DNA of 64,000 nucleotides from Sialis fuliginosa. Lineage: Eukaryota > Arthropoda > Insecta > Megaloptera > Sialidae. Below, piece by piece: positions 1 through 11,344 of the stretch (within the stretch, counting starts at the first letter, position 1; every line of letters starts with the position of its first letter). Made by a program: the position numbers and the translations under genes. Location: NCBI GenBank assembly GCA_961205875.1, contig OY540809.1, positions 27,354,267-27,418,266 of the forward strand, given 5' to 3'. The notes under the pieces are model-generated. The model made no database searches. It had not been told where the DNA came from and saw only the letters and a list, made by a program, of their open reading frames with translations.

Positions 1-1202
1 AATTCGTGCTAAGGGTGTAGTTAGTACAAAGGTAAGCATACATCGTTTTTAATTTATAGTTTGCAGCAGCAATTTATCAATAATTAACTGTCATGGATTG
101 ATTGGCGGCTTTGATAGGTTATATTTTTTTAGATTTTTTTTCTCACTTTTCAGAACGTTGGTTAAAATGGATGGAACTTATACCAGTAATCCTGACATAT
201 ATAATGATTGTCTTTCTTGAATAATTTAAATGAAATAATGTAACGAGACTGATCTTTTTTGTTTTTTGTTTTAATACTTATGATAAATAATTGTTTGATA
301 GTCTGTAATTCATAAATATATATTATGTTTTGTTAACAGGTGTATTTTAGTTAATACTCTATTAAAGTTCAAATAAGTAACCCCGTGGTCCAATTTACAG
401 TACCGGTTGACTAAATTGAAACAAAGCTCCGATCTCACATTTTGTTGATTTTTGTCGAGTTTATAATAATTATGTTGATTAATACTTAATAAAAAAAATA
501 TACTTATAAACTGCTGTTTCATTTCATAAAAAAATAATTTGTCTAAGCCTGAAACTAGTATACTAAATATCTTAATTAAAAAAATGGTCCAAAATAACCG
601 ACTTTCCCCTATAAATGATAAGATCTTATATTTTATAGGCAACAAAATCATAAAGATGTATAAAAGATTCGCGACTATATTCTTTTATTAAAAATAAATA
701 TTTCGGTTTTTCATTCTATCGCCCGCCACTGAGCTGAGGATTTTTTCACTGAAATATATCCATCATAAACAACATATGACGTTAGCAAACTCGCTTTTTT
801 ACATCCATTTTTAAATATGGTATTTTTCATATAGTATGAAATGTGTTTATCTCATCTATGTATGTTTATATAAACTATATAGGGCTGAGAGATTGTTTAG
901 GTTATTATTTGATATATGATACATATATAAAAAGATATTGTATGTAATATAGTGTAAATAGTTGCTAATGAAGTAACTTTATGTAGGTGTAGGTATGCAT
1001 GTAAATTGTTTACCAGTGTGCAAATTAATTTATATTGTACGTTTTATTGCTAAAGTGCTTTATGAACATATGTAGCTTATTTGGTTTTATTATTCTTGTT
1101 TAACTTTTCGTTATATTATAGTGAAAAAGTTCACCAATAAATACGTAGGCTCTCTATGGATTGTACATATTTGTTTAATAAATTAAATGATATAAGTATT
1201 TT
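1..1202. other. AT-rich DNA, no gene recognised
   Basis: Low-complexity AT-rich sequence. A 113-codon open frame on the minus strand (310-651) shows no recognisable domain and is the kind of frame that AT-rich DNA throws up by chance. I see no terminal repeats and no paralogue elsewhere in the window. Confidence 0.5.
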
Positions 1203-1210
1203 CAGAAAAA

Positions 1211-1214
<4 letters not shown>

Positions 1215-1248
<34 letters not shown>
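1215..1248. repeat. (TG)n microsatellite
   Basis: About 17 uninterrupted TG units, at the left edge of family B copy 1. Confidence 0.95.
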
Positions 1249-1251
<3 letters not shown>

Positions 1252-1373
1252 CTGTGTACGTAAGTCATACGTACGTGCGTGTCATTGATTTCGTTGGGGT
1301 GCCAATCGAAGCATCTTGATGTGAATATGATCTGAAAGAAAGGATTTTTCGAGATTTAACCCATACGAGGGGA

Positions 1374-1396
1374 GGTTAGGTTAGGTTAGGTTAGGG
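1374..1396 (+). repeat. Interstitial telomere-type (TTAGG)4
   Basis: Four perfect TTAGG units at 1376-1395, preceded by GG. TTAGG is the ancestral arthropod telomere unit. It lies inside family B copy 1, at a position where copy 2 (about 11215-11245, minus) instead has CACCCCTTT-type sequence without TTAGG. That points to a late gain in this copy, by slippage, telomerase capture at a break, or chance expansion. Four units is too short to argue for a former chromosome end. Confidence 0.8.
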
Positions 1397-1729
1397 TAAT
1401 TGTTTGTGTGAGTAAAAAAATGTTTTTACTTGAAACTTGGCATAAATAATCTACCATACAAAAAATGAAACATGTATTTCAGTATTTATTTATTTAATAC
1501 GTGCGTGAACAGCCATTGAAGGGGTGAAAACCACCCTCAAAATTTTAATTTTAAATACTAATAAATACGTCTTGGAAATAAATGCAATTAAATTCTAATT
1601 GTCAGATTAATTATTCTAAAAATGTGTATTGTATTATTGACATTAGGATATTAGAAAGCTAATATTCATAATATAAAGGTGAGTTTTATTTCTGACAAAT
1701 TCCATAAAATTTTTTAAATTTAAAAAAAA

Positions 1730-2482
1730 CATCTGCCAAGTGAATGCACAGTGCTTCCTCGTGCTACATTCACTGAATGTAGTAAATTATTGAACAATTT
1801 AAATAAAAGCCGATAAATTGTTCAGATAAATTGCCTGCCATTGGTTAACCATTTAATTTTTATACAATTTTACTAAAAAATATTAGTTAGAAATTTTTTT
1901 AAGACGCACCTGATATTTTTTCGTATATTTTTAATTTTTGAGAATTTCAATCTAAATATAAATTTATGCAAACGTCAAAATGACATTTAAAACGTCAACA
2001 TGACATTTATTATGTCAAATGGCGAATTTTTAAAAGAAATTGAGATAAATCTTTTTAATATATATTTTACAACAAAAGTTGTAGACGTAGACTATATTAT
2101 AGAAAATTGAATGCTCTACAAAAAATATTCTATATAATTTTAACGTAACATGTGTCGTCCTGAAATATAAAAAAAAAATATTTTGCAATATCACCCCTCC
2201 TCCTTACACATAATTTTGAAATTGGACCGTCCTCAAGCCAAACACAACCATCCCACCATGTTTCATTAATATTGGTTCAGTGGTTCATGAGTGATACGTG
2301 TAACAAGGATTCAGGGGACAGATACACAGACGGACAGACAGACAGACACGGAACGAAAAGTGTTTGCCTTGACATGAAACGAAAAGATCAATTTAAAATT
2401 TAGAAATCGGAAAACAATTTTTTTGTCTCAATCTGAAACGATCACAAAGCTTCCCGTGTCTTCGATATTACGAGGAAGCAAT
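1730..2482 (+). mobile_element. Family A non-autonomous element, copy 1
   Basis: Bounded by an inverted TGCTTCCTCGT (1752-1762) and ACGAGGAAGCA (2470-2480). It shares with 46941-47723 (minus) the same internal order: ACATCTGCCAAGT-type lead, repeated GTCAAAATGACATTT blocks, GGACCGTC...CAACCATCC, a GACAGACAGACAGACACGG run and a CTTCGATATT end. It interrupts family B copy 1. No transposase sequence is seen. The superfamily is not determined; the termini fit a TIR element. Confidence 0.7.
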
Positions 2483-2600
2483 ATTTTCACATTAACTATA
2501 TGAAAACAATAAATAATCAGTATTCAAATATTGATAGTCATACTATGTTGGGAAGTTGGTTGTGTGAACCTAAAGGGTCAACCCACTCCACGTCGTGTTT
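2481..2600 (+). repeat. Family B copy 1, right part
   Basis: Continues the family B match after the family A insertion. AAACAATAAATAATCAGTAT and TGGGAAGTTGRTTGTGTG correspond to the reverse complement of about 10700-10810. Confidence 0.65.
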
Positions 2601-3059
2601 TATGTATATTAGTTCTAATATAAAATTTTAATTATAAATAATTATTTCTTTGTGTCACGTTCTTTTTGAAAGACGCAGGTTATTTTCAAAATATAAGATA
2701 CGGTATTTTCTTCTAAAGCTTCTTTTGAGTTCTAAGAATTCAATATACAGAACGTATGTACATACATATTTGTAGGTATTCATAATACAATATATGTATA
2801 ATACATATATATGATCTAAAAAAATATTATTTGTTACTGATTTTTAGCTGTTATCTGTGTTTTTGAATGTATTGAGTTTTTATTTATAGAAATATTTACA
2901 TTTCTTTGGTGGGTGGGGAAAAAAATTGTCAAAATAATCAAAAATTGAGTTTTAAACTTTATTTAACTTAGAAATCATGTTGATATTTTAAGTATATTAT
3001 AATATTATTATTAGTGGGAAAACAGAACAAATATACAAATAAAACGGCACGCACATGAT
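2601..3059. other. AT-rich spacer
   Basis: No gene, terminal repeat or within-window paralogue seen. Confidence 0.5.
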
Positions 3060-3887
3060 AGGGTTCTGTAGTTATTACGATTAATAAAACAATTTTATTG
3101 AAAGTACTAACTAAAAGCTACATTCTGGATTTTTTTATTGATTTTTTGCATCGAAGGCTTAGAAAGTTATTTTGAATTTTTTGACAGTGTTTGTTATAAC
3201 TTTCAGTGAAAGTACTAATTAAAAGCTATATTTTGAATTTTTTTCAGATTTTTTGAATCCATAATTTAGAAATTAGAGGGGGAGGGGCGCTCTGATAACG
3301 ACAATGCAAATATATCGTGACTGAAGCGTTAAAATCTAAAAGTCATCTAACATTTTTTGTTATATTTTAGAAGACCTATCTATTGACACCCCACTCAATG
3401 GGGTATATGAAAAAAAAAGTGAGTACAATTTTCAGTCTATGGGAAGGGGTCCAAAAATTTTTTGACAGTGTTTGTTATAATTTTCAGCGAAAGTATTAAT
3501 TGGAAGCTATATTCTCGAATTTTTTCAGATTTTTTATTTTGATAGTTAAGGAAATAGAGTGTTGGGGGACGCTCTGATAACGACATTGAACACAAATATA
3601 TCGTGACTGAAGTGTTGAAATCAAAAGGTCATATACCATTTATTATTGCATTTTAGGAGACCTATCTAAAGTCACCCTACTTAATGGATTAAGTGAAAAT
3701 TTTTTTTTAAGGTACTTTTCAGTCTATGGAAAGTGAGTCCAAATATTTTTTTTAAATCTTATCATTTCTGTTTTTGGGTTAGTCTTCGTCTGTATACTAA
3801 ATTTCATCTAAATCGGCTTAAAATTATTGGAGACGGGCGGACGGACATGGCGAAACTATAAGGGTTTCTAGTTTTCTCCGGAAACCT
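3060..3887 (+). mobile_element. Family D element, copy 1, internal tandem structure
   Basis: Starts AGGGTTCTGTAG and ends CCGGAAACCT, an imperfect inverted pair. It holds two degenerate direct repeats about 285 bp apart: TCTGATAACGAC at about 3291 and 3575, GACCTATCTA at about 3373 and 3659, and TTTGACAGTGTTTGTTATA at about 3180 and 3461. A GGGCGGACGGACATGGCGAA tract lies near the right end. Copy 2 is 13365-14013 with the same repeat unit. No open frame. Confidence 0.65.
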
Positions 3888-3904
3888 AAAAAAAGACATA
3901 GGTA

Positions 3905-4500
3905 CAGTCAGGGTGCTCGCGATAAATTGGCAAACTTTAGATCTCCTTAATTCATGTGCTTCTTAATAATTTTATGGAATTAGGTATGTTTCTAAGGTTA
4001 TGATTAAACATCGTCGCTTCAGATATAAAGTATTAAATTCTGAGAAAAACCATCATGTCGAAGGAATACTATGTAAAAGCAACCATAATTTCTGAATTGC
4101 GCGCAGGGCGAATTGCTAATGAAGTTGTAGATTTCAATAACATCCTCTTACGTACAGTTTACAACGTGAAGAAGGTGTGATCCTGTCGCCTCACCAACAA
4201 GGGAAATGCATAAGGTACGCAAGGATTGCACAAGTCCATAGTACACAGAATACAGGAATTATCAATGAAGATACTGGAAAGACAATGCGCCCCATAGCAA
4301 GAGAACTGCAGATATCGGATGCAACGTTATCAGATACAGATCGTATGTTCTTAGAAGATTTTAATAAAATTTCGTCAATTTATCGCGCGCAGCCTGTATA
4401 TATAAGTAACAATAATATAATTAAATCAAATTTCATTAAACGTTTAAAAGCTATCTCAAAGAGACCCACAGGGTTTCAAAAGATTATACATTAAAAGAAA
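3905..4500 (+). pseudogene. Tc1/mariner-type transposase remnant, N-terminal part
   Basis: A transposase of this class cuts and pastes its own element in the nucleus. An ATG at 4055 opens 41 codons ending at TGA 4178-4180, including ISELRAGRIANEVVDFN and RTVYNVKKV, which resembles the N-terminal helix-turn-helix of IS630/Tc1/mariner-type proteins. A shifted frame (from 4177) then carries INEDTGKTMRPIARELQ and ISDATL, resembling the second helix-turn-helix, to about 4342. The frame after that (to 4494) no longer looks like transposase, and no DDE/DDD catalytic region is present. A terminal-repeat-like CAGTCAGGGTGCTCGCG follows TA at 3903-3904; no right terminus was found. At least one frameshift and a 3' truncation make this a pseudogene. 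The fold assignment rests on these short motifs only. Confidence 0.6.
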
Positions 4501-4653
4501 GAAATAATTAAATCGTGTTTTCTCTAAATGCTCATTTTTGACATACCTGTATAATGTTCCCTCATACCAAATGTTTATTTATGTATTCTTTACATACTAT
4601 TTTCATAACCAAATGTAAAATTATGAATAATAATTTCAGTTATTAGTGATATA

Positions 4654-5178
4654 CCGGGTGGACCATTTTAACCTTTAATGGACAATAACTCAACCGGTAA
4701 GTGAAATAATAAAAAAAGTTTTGTACAAAAGTTGTTGGGCAAGAAGGGGGACGTACGACCATGACCTTTAATTTGACCTTGACTTTGACCGTAGGGGTTA
4801 TTTGAAGGCCAAATAATTTTTTTCAAATGGAAATGATTTTCGACCCCGGATTCGGAAAGAACGGGAAAATCTACAATAGGATATGTATTATTGATAAGGT
4901 CAAATGTCATGTTTTGACTTTGAAATGACCTCAAAACATGACATTTGACTTTATCAATCATACATAATGATTTTTTCGAATCCGGGGTCGAAAATAAGCG
5001 TTTCCTTTTGAAAAATTTTATTTGGACTTCAAATAACCCCTACGGTCAGTCAAGGTCAAATTCAAGGTAATGGTCGTACGTCCCCCTCCTTGCCCAACAA
5101 CTTTTGCACAAAACTTTTTTTATTATTTCACTTACCGGTCGAGTTATTCTCCATTAAAGGTTAGAATGGTCCACCCGG
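4654..5178. mobile_element. Foldback MITE, TIR CCGGGTGGACCATT, TA target
   Basis: About 250-bp inverted arms meet near 4920. Outer ends are CCGGGTGGACCATTTTAACC and its inverse, each preceded or followed by TA (4652-4653 and 5179-5180). Arms share CCTTTAATGGA, GGACGTACGACC, TAGGGGTTATTTGAAG and CGACCCCGGATTCG with a few mismatches. The centre repeats AAACATGACATTTGAC in both orientations. No protein. TA duplication and long arms fit a Tc1/mariner-mobilised MITE. Confidence 0.85.
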
Positions 5179-5180
5179 TA

Positions 5181-5995
5181 TGTATGTAGATGATATGGCA
5201 ATCATTTAATTTTTATTTATACCTTTTAAAATGGAAATTTGTAAACATGTCTCGACTGTAGTATCATATTTTTAAAAGATACATGATGTATTATAATACT
5301 TCAGTAATTGAATACCAAGTGGGATAAAATGTTTTGTAAACAAGTTAAATAATATGAGTTTACAAAAACATGTTTAACAAGTTAAATAATATGAGATATA
5401 AATAACGAGAACAGTTTATTTGTAAACAAATCAAATATCGAGTGATTTATTTTTTCTCTGAAAAATACTCGAGAGAAGTATTATTATCATTATAAAATTG
5501 ACAAAAAAAAACAGTAAGCAGCTTTAGTTTTTGAAGAGCCCAATTATCGACATAGTGTGTTATGCGTATTGTATACATATTAAGGAGTTTTTTTATTTTT
5601 ATTTTTCCCCATTTGATTAACATGGGAAAAATTAAGTTTTACTTACTTATGTGAGAATAGCTCGTTGAAAAATTATTTTTTGAAAATTTCTCAGAGCAAT
5701 ATTTTGTAGAGAATTAAGTGATTAATTCATAAATCCAGTAATTAAAAGATATTTTTGTTTAAAAAGTATCATAAAAATTGGATTTTACTTTTTATGTTAA
5801 AGTTTAAATATCTTTATATAATAATTATATTTTCATACTCCCAGCTCTTGTCTTAGAATTTGTATGAAAATCAAAAATAAATAAATAGGCTAACAATAAT
5901 CAAAATAATTAATTTCGATACTTTACCTTTCTTGGAAATGAAATGTTTCTTTATATTTCATTAATATGTTTCAAAATATTGAATTATTGATTAGC
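5181..5995. other. AT-rich spacer
   Basis: No coding motif, terminal repeat or paralogue noticed. A direct repeat of AACAAGTTAAATAATATGAG occurs at about 5341-5395. Confidence 0.5.
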
Positions 5996-6728
5996 ATGTG
6001 TCAAAAATATCTATTTATTCGACAAAATAATATTTGAAAGGACGTAACCATAGTGATCTAAATTAATAAAATACTGAAACCGTAAATTATAGAATTCTTT
6101 ATCTACTGTGTTTAATGACAGTTGTATGCTCTGACATCATGGAAACAAAAGACGACTTGAAGAAGATCCTTTTTAGTCTTTTGATGTTCAATCTTAGGTT
6201 TTCATAAAATATTATTAGCCACGATACTGCTCACAAAAATTATCTAACTATTGGTAAAAACCGCATTGAAATCGGTTCAGTAATTACCGAGTCTATAAGT
6301 CACATACAAACGAACATTCATTTTTATATACAGTGTATTCCAAGTTGATTAAGACATAAGAAATTTAACATGAGGACAATTAGTGTTGTAGTAACTTTGG
6401 TCAAATTTAACGATGTGTGATTGGTGCATTTTGAAATGCCTGCCGCCACCAAATTTAATAAAATAGTAATTAGTATTTTGTTTTCAAAATATCTGCCAAA
6501 AAATATTATTATAATTTTATCTAGGATGCTTACTTTAATTTCATTAATTAATTTTATTCTTTATTAAAGTTGAAAACAAAATACTGTTGATTAATTTAAA
6601 ATTTATCAGTTAGATTCGAGGCGGCATTTCAAAATGCACCAATCACACATCGTTAAATTCGATCAAAGGCTATTACAACACTTCTAATTTCCTATGTCTT
6701 AATCAACTTGGAATACACTGTATATTGA
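5996..6728 (-). mobile_element. Helitron-like element, copy 3, split by a MITE
   Basis: Positions about 6018-6330 and 6721-6728 match the 14530-15016 Helitron-like element (AATACTGAAACCGTAAATTA, GACATCATGGAAA, CGCATTGAAATCGGTTCAG, GAACATTCATTTTTATAT). Removing the MITE at 6331-6720 plus one TA rejoins the match. The minus-strand 5' end reads A|TCAATATA, as in the other copy. The CTAG 3' end is not preserved on the left, so this copy is 3'-truncated or diverged. Confidence 0.6.
6331..6720. mobile_element. TA-flanked foldback MITE (CAGTGTATTCC family), copy 1
   Basis: Outer ends CAGTGTATTCCAAGTTGA and its inverse lie between TA dinucleotides (6329-6330, 6721-6722). Arms of about 130 bp share GATTAAGACATA, ACGATGTGTGATTGGTGCA and TTTTGAAATGCC. 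Other copies are 55153-55485 (complete) and 17381-17561 (left half). It sits inside a Helitron-like copy, so it inserted later. Non-coding; Tc1/mariner-type target. Confidence 0.85.
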
Positions 6729-6738
6729 TATAAAGTTT

Positions 6739-6880
6739 TCAAAGATCAACTTTTCTTTTTTCCAAAGCTTACTGGAGTTTTTAATATTACACTCGAGTGA
6801 TTGTTAGATTTGGCTGATAAACATATTTTCGTTTTTCATGGCAACTGTGATTTTTATTCAATAATGAATAAAAACACATT
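6739..6880 (+). repeat. Dispersed 140-bp repeat, copy 1
   Basis: Matches about 59445-59582 (CTTTTTTCCAAAGCTTACT, CACTCGAGTGATT, TTTTTATTCAATAATGAATA). It directly abuts the 2-kb foldback at 6883. Family identity unknown. Confidence 0.6.
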
Positions 6881-6882
6881 TA

Positions 6883-8950
6883 GTGGAGTCATATAACCGA
6901 TTTTTTTTTTGAATAAAACAATCTCTCCCTACAGCGATTTTATGATTTTAAAATGTTCTAGGGATTAAGAGAAGTTCATAACTGAGTTTGTGGATTAATC
7001 CGTTTTCCGCGCGGTACTTTTTTCACGACTTTTCCGAAAAATCATCGATTTTTCCTGTTTGCGGTTCGATTTTTCGCAATTATCTCGGCTTTTACTTGAT
7101 CAATATCGACCAAAAAAAATAGGGACACTCGTAAGGAACCCCTCTATCGATCTGTGGGAGGCGGAATACTAAAACATAATTTATAGCTTCAAAAAAAATT
7201 ACAAACTGCGCATATAACAGATTTTTTATTTTTTCTCAATTACTTTGCAACAAGTATGAATATTTTGATGAAAATAAAGAAAAATGTACCTCTTATGATC
7301 CTTAATAAACTTACCAAGTTTGATTTCAAAATATTCAAAATTGCCGCCAAAATTTATATTTTCAAAAAAAAATTGATTGACGCGCCATCTTTGGGCAAAC
7401 CATCGTAGATCAATTTTGTTTATCTCAAATTGTAGGGTATTTTATGCCCTTTTAAATGATGTATATATACTTCCCATACATTCTGAAACAAAAAAGTTAT
7501 TAAGATTTTTCTGAACTGATTTTTGTTTTTTCGGATTGTTGCCGTAAATACATTTTTCCCGCTTAACTTTCATTATTGTTCAAAACAAATTACAAAATTT
7601 AAAATATTGTTAAAAGATGAGTGTTTGAAACAAATTTAACATATTTTTACTATATTAATTAGTAGGTCGCCCCAAAAATTTTGTAATTTTAAAATTTCAC
7701 CTGCACAAATTAATCAGTTTTTATTGTTCAAAATATATTTTATTTGAAATTTTATTTTTAGTAACGAAAAAAAAAAAATTAAATTCAAAGTTATTTATTA
7801 TAACAACATAAAATTACACACTAACACTCAAAATATATATTTTAACCAAGCCTCATTAGCGTAACAATTATTTCTGAATCATCAGATTAATCAAAAGTTT
7901 CAATTATTATATTATTCATGTGTAATGAAGAATGAAGTCGTTTTTATATGGACCTTCTTCTTTCCTGAAGGACTACCAAATGAAATAAATATCCATAAGC
8001 TAGCTCTCGTACAAGTGAATTTGTTAGAAGACTTAATTTTTAATTTTTTTTTAACCTATTTCATTACTAAAAATAAAAATTTCATGTATGAAAATGTATT
8101 TTTAACAATAAAAACTGATTAATTTGTGCAGGTGAAATTTTAAAATTACAAAATTTTTGGGGCGACCTACTAATTAATATAGTAAAAATATGTTAAATTT
8201 GTTTCAAACACTTAACTTTTAACAATATTTTAAATTTTGTAATTTGTTTTGAACAATAATGAAAGTTAAGCGGGAAAAATGTATTTACGGCAACAATCCG
8301 AAAAAGCAAAAATCAGTTCAGAAAAATCTTAATTACTTTTTTGTTTCAGAATGTATGGGAAGTATATATACATCATTTAAAAGGGCATAAAATACCCTAC
8401 AATTTGAGATAAACAAAATTGATCTACGATGGTTTGCCCAAAGATGGCGCGTCAATCAATTTTTTTTTGAAAATATAAATTTTGGCGGCAATTTTGAATA
8501 TTTTGAAATCAAACTTGGTAGGTTTATTAAGGATCATAAGAGGTACATTTTTCCTGATTTTCATCAAAATATTCATACTTGTTGCAAAGTAATTGAGAAA
8601 AAATAAAAAATCTGTTATATGCGCAGTTTGTAATTTTTTTTGAAGCTATAAATTATGTTATAGTATTCCGCCTCCCACAGATCGATAGAGGGGTTCCTTA
8701 CAAGTGTCCCTATTTTTTTTGGTCGATATTGATCAAGTAAAAGCCGAGATATTTGCGAAAAATCGAACCGCAAACAGGAAAAATCGATGATTTTTCGGAA
8801 AAGTCGTGAAAAAAGTACCGCGCGGAAAACGGATTAATCCACAAACTCAGTTATGGACTTCTCTTGATCCCTAGAACATTTTAAAATCATAAAATCGCTG
8901 TAGGGAGAGATTGTTTTATTCAAAAAAAAAATTCGGTTATATGACTCCAC
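6883..8950. mobile_element. 2.07-kb foldback element with ~870-bp arms, TA target
   Basis: Outer ends GTGGAGTCATATAACCGA and its inverse lie between TA at 6881-6882 and 8951-8952. Arms run from about 6883 to 7775 and from about 8030 to 8950. In about 190 bp compared by eye (6974-7163 against the opposite arm) I count three mismatches. The 250-bp loop (7776-8029) has no match to the arms; the 65-codon frame at 7925-8122 spans loop and arm and is not convincing as a gene. A diverged copy of one terminus is at 22124-22142. A transcript would form a very long hairpin. No transposase is seen, so it is non-autonomous. Confidence 0.88.
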
Positions 8951-8952
8951 TA

Positions 8953-10057
8953 ATTATATAAATATAGAAACCTTTTATATTACCTACTTAATCATTTTTT
9001 AACATATTAGCCCAGACATGTATTAAGTACGATTTAAGACCCTTATTGTTAAAATAACAAAATCATAGAAACAATATTATAAACTAAAATAATATGTACC
9101 TAATCATTTCAGTACAGATGGGTATTAGTGAGATTTAGAGTCCTTTACCCTATTTATGTTAATATTTCATACATTGCCGGCCAGCAGTTAGGTAGTCTAT
9201 ACTCTATACTACTCTATACAGTGCCTAGGAAATGTATATTATTATAATTATTTTATGCATTGCCGGATTTCATGCAGAACACTAGATTCATAACATATCG
9301 TTTATTTATAACACTAGTTGTGTCTCACTGTATACATATTATACAAAGACTTTAATCTATAGAGATGTAGATACCATTGATGACTCCTCTCTTTGTCTTT
9401 GTTGCTCTCTCACTCGGGCTCAAGGGTTTTAACTTTGGCCAAGTCTAAAAGTTTCTCCGCGATGTTCTTGCTACACACAACACCATCACCCCACCCGCCC
9501 CCCCTCCTGCCCCTCACTCCGTGCTATGGCCTGCGGCATATTAAACGTGGTTTATGTGCAAAACCAACAACTTTTTCTTATTCTTTTCGTCCGTTGTTGT
9601 GGTGCTCTGAATGTCCTATATCTTAGCCAGTATTTGATAATTATTGTGCCGACAAAAAGCTTGAGGCAAGATGGTAAATGTTTGATGTTTTTTGTGGGTG
9701 TAAGTTTTTCAATATCTTGTAAAGTTTAATATGTATTTTTTATTTCATAACGAAACAATGCAGTGTATAAAAAGTAATTATTACTTGTATAAAAATAATA
9801 ATTTAAGATCGTTGAAAATTTTAACTAAAATTTTATTTGAATTTAAAAGTAAATAATTATAATTTATATTGATATTTTATTTAAATTGAAAACATTCATT
9901 TAATGGTGAGAGACAGAAAGAGAGTACCACTTCTTTCACTATTCATAAAAATCATGATATGAAAACATACTAGTTCAATAAAAAATCAAAAAAATCAGTT
10001 AACTACGACATTGTGTGTTTTCTCTTGAAATTATTCGAACAAAAATGTACAATTTTT
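8953..10057. other. AT-rich spacer with a GC-richer patch at 9380-9620
   Basis: Mostly featureless. The patch 9380-9620 is pyrimidine- and GC-rich (runs such as CACCCCACCCGCCCCCCC), with two overlapping forward frames (9393-9626, 9526-9729) that show no recognisable domain. CTATACTCTATACTACTCTA at 9197 is a short tandem. A promoter, 5' UTR or TE edge is possible, but nothing decides between them. Confidence 0.45.
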
Positions 10058-10546
10058 AGGGTTCCGTGGAACTCTTTTGGGATCACTTTGTTGTCCGTCT
10101 ATCTGTTCGCCAAGACCCTTTTTTCAGGAACGACTAGAGGTATTATCTTGTAATTAAATGATTGTCAAATACTAAGGTCTCCAGCCTCATAGTCCTGTAA
10201 AAAATTCAAGTTTCTAACTCAATGCAATAAAAAAATACGATCTTTCAAAGCGTATTTTGATACTGACAGACGGACTCACTGATAATCAAAACCTATACTT
10301 CCCGTTGACTAAGAATCTTTAAATTTGACACGAAGGAAGGTCTAATAGCATAAGAAAAAGAAAAAAAATCATGAATTTCTAATTCTATGTGAAATTATTA
10401 CGCGACAAACTTATTTTTGTAGGATATTACATACAACGTCTACGTTAATTAAGACGTCTACCCATAAAGACACCTTGGGAATCTATTCCATTGTCTACAT
10501 TACTAATTATTACAAATAACTGTTTTATATAACGGTATGGAACCCT
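10058..10546 (+). mobile_element. Family D-related element, terminal pair AGGGTTCCGTGG / GGTATGGAACCCT
   Basis: AGGGTTCCGTGG at 10058 is inverted as GGTATGGAACCCT ending 10546. A TTGTTGTCCGTCTATCTGTT tract near the left end echoes the GGACGGACGG tract of family D. A TCAGAGCGCGGGTCC stretch lies just outside. Insect genomes carry abundant repeats with GGGTTCCGTA termini (general knowledge). Non-coding. Confidence 0.5.
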
Positions 10547-10689
10547 CAGAGCGCGGGTCCTATTCGAAATTGTCCGTCTTTTTTTCTTATATTTTAATGT
10601 ATTGACAAAACGTTAATTACTCGGTTACTACATATTATAATAAACAAAAATATAAATCGAGCAATAAGTAAATTTTTAAAGAAACTACC

Positions 10690-11344
10690 CCGATAAACTG
10701 TCAAAAGAAACAAGCTTGGGGTGTGGTGAGACCCTTTAGGTCCACACAATCAACTTCCCAATACGGTATGATTATAAATACTTGAATACTGATTATTTAT
10801 TGTTTCCGTATAGATTACGTGAATATTTTTTTAATATGTATCTGAATAATTTTAAAAGAATTGGTCAAAAATAAAACTCACCTTTTTATTATGAATATTA
10901 GTTTTCTAATATCCTAATGTCAATAATATAACACACATTTTTAGAATAACTAATTTGATAATTTGAATTAAATTGCATTTGTTTTTATAATAATTAATCT
11001 GACAATTTAAATTTAATTGCATTTAGCAAACATGAATTATAGACTTATTTATTAATATTTAAAATTCAAATTTTGAGGGTGGTTTTCGCCTTTCACCCCT
11101 TATATGACTGTTTAGGCACGTATAACAAAAAAGTACTGAAATACATTTTTCATTATCTGTATTGTAGAATATTTATGCTAAGTTTCAAGTAAATCCGACC
11201 AAAAAAAACTTTACACCCCTTTTTACCCCTTTAGTGGTTGAATTTCGAAAAATCCTTTCTTTCAGATCATAATCACGTAAAAAATGACACGCACATACGT
11301 ACGTACGTATGTACATACACACACACACACACAGACATCTTTAT
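10690..11344 (-). repeat. Family B dispersed repeat, copy 2
   Basis: The reverse complement matches 1203-1716 and 2481-2600 end to end without the family A element, so it is the unoccupied version. It contains (AC)n at 11317-11332 and (ACGT)n at about 11296-11310. No open frame of note. Confidence 0.7.

Larger units (their letters stand above)
1203..1716 (+). repeat. Family B dispersed repeat, copy 1, left part
   Basis: Matches the reverse complement of 10860-11344 with scattered differences. The shared order is a (TG)n run, GTAC-type motifs, GATCTGAAAGAAAGGATTTT, an AAACTTGGCATAAAT-type stretch and a GGTGAAAACCACCCTCAAAA-type stretch. The copy resumes at about 2481-2600 beyond an inserted family A element. 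The (TG)n tract at 1215-1248 has an (AC)n equivalent at 11317-11332, so the microsatellite belongs to the family. No coding potential is seen. Confidence 0.7.

Noticed and set aside
310-651. 113-codon minus-strand frame as a gene
   Set aside because: No domain, no start context and AT-biased composition; such frames are expected by chance at this base composition.
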